Positions 60,036-64,000 of a DNA stretch of 64,000 bases are shown here, piece by piece. The notes under the pieces are model-generated. The model saw only the letters and a program-made list of their open reading frames with translations, made no database searches and was not told the DNA's origin. Made by a program: the position numbers and the translations under genes. Each line of letters begins with the position of its first letter. Position 1 is the first letter of the stretch. Origin of the DNA: Sorghum bicolor (Eukaryota > Streptophyta > Magnoliopsida > Poales > Poaceae); NCBI RefSeq assembly GCF_000003195.3, contig NC_012873.2:33057603-33121602 (forward strand), read 5' to 3'.

Positions 60036-61686
60036 TGTTGACGGTCCTTAAGTATCAAATTTAATTATCAAATAAACAAAGAAAAGGATCCAAATGAAAT
60101 CAACATCTAGACTTAGGGTTTTATCTGACAGAATTCCACGAGTTTTGGTGTTTGTCTATTTCTACAGGGGGTTATCAGGAAATACGGAAGAAAGCCCCAC
60201 ACATCGGGATTACATACAGATATTAACGTGTCGTGCAATTATCTTACATCTAGAAGACTCTAGAAGCCACGGGAAGAAAGCGGAGGCCGAACGGGGCCAG
60301 AGGCAGGGCGCCCGCCCTCCTGCACTGGGCGCCCGCCCTGACTTGGAGCCCAATCAGGACTCTTTTTCTCAGGAGATCTCCACCGACCTAAAGGATCAAG
60401 GATAACCGTTCAATCAATGTCGGTTTGATCCAACGGCCCATATTCACTATAAAACCAGACCCCCTGGCCCCAAGAGGAGAGAGCCTCTCAACCCTAATTC
60501 ATTATTCTCAAGGGAGAAGAAGCCTCTGATCAAGATTAGAGCCACCACATCAATTAGACATCTAGATTAGCATAGCTACATTGGATTAGAACAAGAAGGA
60601 GTCAATCTTTGATTGGTTTCCGGATCTGTCAAGAGGATTCTTGGTATTTCTCTAATTGTGCTTCTAATTGTTCTTCTAATCATCTTTGTTCTTCAATATT
60701 ATGAATATGACTTTGTTCTATTTCAATATATTGCTTATGACTTTGCTCTACTTGCTTATATTCAAGATTATATTGTTCTTAGTTTATCATAGTTATGTAC
60801 TTGGCTTAGTTAGATTGGATCTGTATACATGCTTAGGATCGTATAGCGTTTATCCATCGGATCCATGGGTAAATGATAGATATTGTGTAGGCGTGGTGCT
60901 TATACCGTATTTATCTGCGATTGTACCCAATATGCCAGATCGTGGGGTAGTTTGTGATAGTGACAGCTTCATTGATTCTTATATAGTCCCCCTCTTGTGT
61001 ATTAGGCTGGCAGAGCAACATTATTACAGGGGAGTGATTGCTATGTTTCTCATTTACCTTGCTAATATCACTATGCATGGGCGTAGTCTTGTCTCGCAAT
61101 GATTGCTAAGTATGCTTGCACTAACTATGATAATGCTAGACTATATAGTTAAGAATAACTTAGGAAATATTCTTATAGTTCGTTCTAATTCCATGCTAAT
61201 GACTTTCTAGAGTATCTAATTGAGGTGCTTATCATATTTATTATGTGGCTAGTTATGATCAGATTAATTATCTTTGTCACTATTCATTACTTCATATATC
61301 TTTTATGTGACACTTACCCCTGTATGAAAGAGTTAGATACAATGTTCTCAATTATACATGCAATGATAGATACTCAATCTCATATTCTATTCTGTAATCA
61401 ATATTGATGATTGCTAATCCCTTCCCAGTGGTAAAAATATAAATAATGATACGTGGAATACTTCCCGGTTAAAATGCTGCATCGGTATTAATCTGTGCGC
61501 TTGCAGATCCCATTCATTATTTATTTAGAAGAGCAATTGCATATTTCAATACCGCGTCTCTCATGTCATGCTGGGGATGAGAACTTGGCTTAAGTGGTAT
61601 GAGGGAAAGGTTTGGCATTTTTGGCACCGTTACTAGAATTAGAAAACAAAGTCTACTTTTGGTAATGACGTTAAGAATACCCAACA
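60036..61686 (+). repeat. 3-prime LTR of B
   Basis: 1651 bp, uninterrupted. It shows the site of M before insertion at 61511-61530. It differs from the 5-prime LTR mainly in the first 400 bp; the rest is nearly identical. Confidence 0.9.
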
Positions 61687-62580
61687 ATACCATCGATGAA
61701 CACCACCACAAACTTATCCAGTTCAGGCATGAACACCGAATTCATCAGGTACATGAAATGAGCAGGGGCATTAGTCAGACCAAAGGACATGACTAGATAC
61801 TCATACAACCCATACCTGGTAGAGAAAGCCGTTTTAGGAGTGTCTTCGGGTCGGATCTTGATTTGATGATACCCAGATATCAGATCAATCTTGGAGAATA
61901 CTTTGGCCTTAGCTAATTGATCAAACAGGATATCAATGCGAGGCAGTGGATACTTGTTTTTAACAGTCACGGCATTGAGCGGACGATAGTCTACGCACAT
62001 ACGTAGAGACTTGTCCTTCTTCTTAACAAAGAGAGCCGGACAACCCCATGGAGAAGAACTAGGCCGAATAAGACCTTTCTTGAGAAGTTCTTGTAATTGC
62101 TTCTTCAACTCTGCCAACTTGTTGGGTGGCATTCGGTATGGCCTTCTAGAGATAGGTGCGGTACCCTGAATTAGATCAATTTTAAACTTTGTGTCCCTGT
62201 CTGGGGGTAAACCGGGCAGATCCTCTAGATAGACATCCGGAAACTCACACACTACAGGAATCTCTGCCACAGTGAGTGGTCTAATAGCATTGGCAGCGTG
62301 ACGGATGTCATCATTCTTGGGAAGCTGGACTAAGAAGCCTTCTTTGCTATCAGGCTCTCGCAACATGACTACCCTCATGGAGGTGTCTATTAGCACCCCA
62401 TTATTGCTCATCCAATTCATCCCTAAGATAACATCTATGCCCAAGCCCGGCAAAATTACATGGTTTGCTGAAAAGTTACGGCCCTCAATAGCAATATTCA
62501 CATCCTTCACTAATTGGTTTGTGGAAATTTGGTTCCCAGCAGCACTAATGCAGAATTTGCCACTGTCAAGATCAACTACA
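61687..62580 (-). pseudogene. T protease end and reverse transcriptase N-terminal part
   Basis: Minus strand. After the protease half ([20 protein letters not shown]) come [95 protein letters not shown] and [15 protein letters not shown]. At the B junction FVVVFIDG appears where FIDD is expected. The G is encoded in the right copy of the target duplication. The remainder is at 50404-51283. Confidence 0.9.
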
Positions 62581-62582
62581 TG

Positions 62583-63761
62583 CTATCCATGCTTAGATGC
62601 GAATGCTTGACTCAAGAACGATTGCGAAGCTCCAGAATCAAACAAGACAACTGCAGGATGTTGATTGACAACAAACATACCATCGGTGACCACTTCACCT
62701 TCAGGGATTTCTTCAACAGTAGTGTAGTGCACACGACCAGTACAGTTATTACCTCCACCTATAGAATTCCTCTTGGGATAAGGGCAATCTCTTGCCCAGT
62801 GACCAACTTGTTTGCAATTGAAGCAAGGGCAGTTGTCAGGAGGAGTCTTGGGACTTCCTTGACCTGTGGCGCCCCTTGGGAGAGCAACTATGAAGAACTT
62901 GCGAACTCCCGTCTTCACATTTGACTTTTTCTGCGGCAGCCTATATCTTGTCGTAGCATTTGGTGGGCGATAGGCCGGCTTATTTGTCACTGGAGTCTTG
63001 GACTGCGAAGCACCTGCCTCGTAGGCCCTCTTGCGGTTCTTGGACACGGCATACACGGCGTTGGAGTTCTCTTGAGTCAACGCATCACTCACAAACTCAA
63101 TAAAGGTGGTACTCTTGTTACCAGCCATGTTCTTGGACAACTTGGGTCCCAGTCCCCTCTTGAAACTTGCAAGCTTCTTGGCTTCAGTATCAACCATTTC
63201 AGGGGCATAGCGAGACAAATTATTAAAAACATGAAGATACTCAGTCAAGCTTTTAGTGCCCTGTGTCAGGTTCATGAACTCAGTATGCTTGATAGTCATT
63301 AAGCCATGGGGAATATAGGTGTTCCGGAAAGTAGTTTTGAACTGATCCCAGATCACAACATCATTGGCAGGCAAGCTCGTCCTGTAATGACTCCACCAGA
63401 CACCTGCTTTGCTCTCCAACTGGTGGGCTGCATATTCCGCCTTTAACTCTTCAGTCACCCTCAGCAAGCGGAACTTCTACTCGAGAGTGTTGAGCCATTC
63501 ATCAGCTTCTAGAAGTTCAACAGCCTCCTTGAAAACCGGTGGCTTCATGTCTTGGAAATCCTTGAAGCTACTGTGCTGATTTGCCTCTCCGCCTTGACGG
63601 ACATGGCGACCACCCCGGTTCTGCTGCGCCATAGTCGGCATGGCTTCATTGAGCAGTCGCTGGCCCTCAACAAGAGTTGCTAAGAGCTCCGCAGGCGTAG
63701 GCGGGGGAGGAGGTGGTGGTGGCGGCACCTCATTGTGACCGGAGCGAGTGTTGCGAGCCAT
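62583..63761 (-). pseudogene. T Gag and protease start
   Basis: MARNTRSGHNEV then a run of nine prolines, typical of Tekay-type Gag. The gag domain follows (WWSHYRTSLPANDVVIWDQF, YIPHGLMTIKHTEFMNLTQG, YAPEMVDTEAKKLASFKRGL). The zinc knuckle CFNCKQVGHWARDC (CX2CX4HX4C) is near 62820-62780. Protease starts with VVLFDSGASQSFLS near 62650. TAG at 63477-63479 and 62583-62585 break the frame. Confidence 0.92.
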
Positions 63762-64000
63762 CTGCACAAGGCATACCAAGTGACCGTTTAAGACAACAGA
63801 TATAATTGCCATGAACCTCAATTGCTGCCATACGGAATTTAATGAAGTAAATTCACATAATTCAAGGCATAATAATCCATGTACAATAAGAGAATATCAT
63901 CCATGACACTTGGTTATTCTCGCGATCATTCACAGTCACAATTCACAAGGATTAAAGACATTGCTAAAATTTATTTAAGCTCAACATAAACATGGAGCAT
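63762..64000. other. Leader of T
   Basis: AT-rich and non-coding, upstream of the T gag start. Primer site and 5-prime LTR are expected to the right of the window; I cannot place them here. Confidence 0.5.

Larger units (their letters stand above)
51284..61686 (+). mobile_element. B: gag-protease Athila-like element without pol
   Basis: 10403 bp including element M. LTRs are 51284-54953 (1659 bp without M) and 60036-61686 (1651 bp), start TGTTGACGG, end CCAACA. The primer site is TGGCGCCGTTGCCGGGAA (tRNA-Asp type) at 54962, and the polypurine tract AAGCTTGGGGGAG is at 60021-60033. It codes only for Gag and two protease-like domains. It cuts the T reverse transcriptase inside the FIDD motif. 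The flanks are ATATA (51279-51283) and ATACC (61687-61691), each one step from a probable ATATC. Confidence 0.9.
44490..64000 (-). mobile_element. T: Tekay-type chromovirus, 5-prime LTR outside the window
   Basis: Minus strand, right to left: gag (63761-62583), protease, reverse transcriptase (to 61687), element B inserted, rest of reverse transcriptase and RNase H (51283-50404), integrase and chromodomain (50367-48901), polypurine tract, 3-prime LTR (48955-44490). The chromodomain places it among the chromoviruses, and the 4.5-kb LTR fits the Del/Tekay branch. It has stops in gag, protease, RNase H and integrase. Confidence 0.88.

Overview
This window is intergenic plant DNA made almost entirely of nested transposable elements. 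I find no ordinary host gene, rRNA, tRNA or CRISPR array. The element types are Ty3/gypsy elements of the Tekay, Tat and Athila lineages with tRNA-Asp-type or GGCGCGCC-type primer sites, plus CACTA DNA transposons with TNP2-type transposase. Together with GC-rich LTRs and coding regions, they suggest a grass (Poaceae), probably a large-genome panicoid. The species is inference; the families are read from the sequence.

Layout, oldest host first. (1) A CACTA transposon (C, minus strand) is the substrate: its transposase gene lies at 3388-5962 and 42383-44489. (2) At the left, a Tekay-like LTR (T2, 1-3387) sits in the 3-prime part of C and itself holds a solo Athila-like LTR (S, 980-2191). (3) A Tat-lineage gypsy element (X, minus strand, 5963-42382, perfect 5-bp target duplication CTCCC) interrupts the C transposase. 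Its 3-prime LTR is 5963-7019. Its 5-prime LTR is 33852-42382, split by Athila-like element A (33876-41334). (4) Inside the antisense gene of X sits a second Tat-type family, R (minus strand, 11876-22927). Inside the gag of R sits a reversed truncated copy of X (X2, plus strand, 22928-30895). A later deletion fused X2 head-on to the protease of X near 30895. (5) A Tekay-type chromovirus (T, minus strand, 44490 to beyond 64000) lies in the 5-prime part of C. Its reverse transcriptase is split by a gag-protease-only Athila-like element (B, 51284-61686), whose 5-prime LTR carries a non-autonomous CACTA element (M, 52775-54782).

How the genes work together: each gypsy element encodes, or once encoded, Gag and protease. 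R and T also retain reverse transcriptase, RNase H and integrase, all with stop codons. X and R additionally carry an antisense, intron-containing gene between integrase and the 3-prime LTR. Each antisense gene has its own TATA box and runs tail-to-tail with pol. The X gene starts with the domain known as putative gypsy type transposon (Transposase_28). The R gene starts with a plant mobile domain-like region and ends in a coiled coil.

The most unusual signal is a family-specific hexamer bias. R is saturated with GCCGAT/ATCGGC (about 80 hits by hand in 11 kb), and X/X2 with CTCGAG (about 60 in 17 kb). In each family the hexamer also builds perfect stem-loops, between the convergent genes in R and beside the polypurine tract in X. 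I propose, as inference only, that these are self-recognition marks read by the family's own antisense-gene product.
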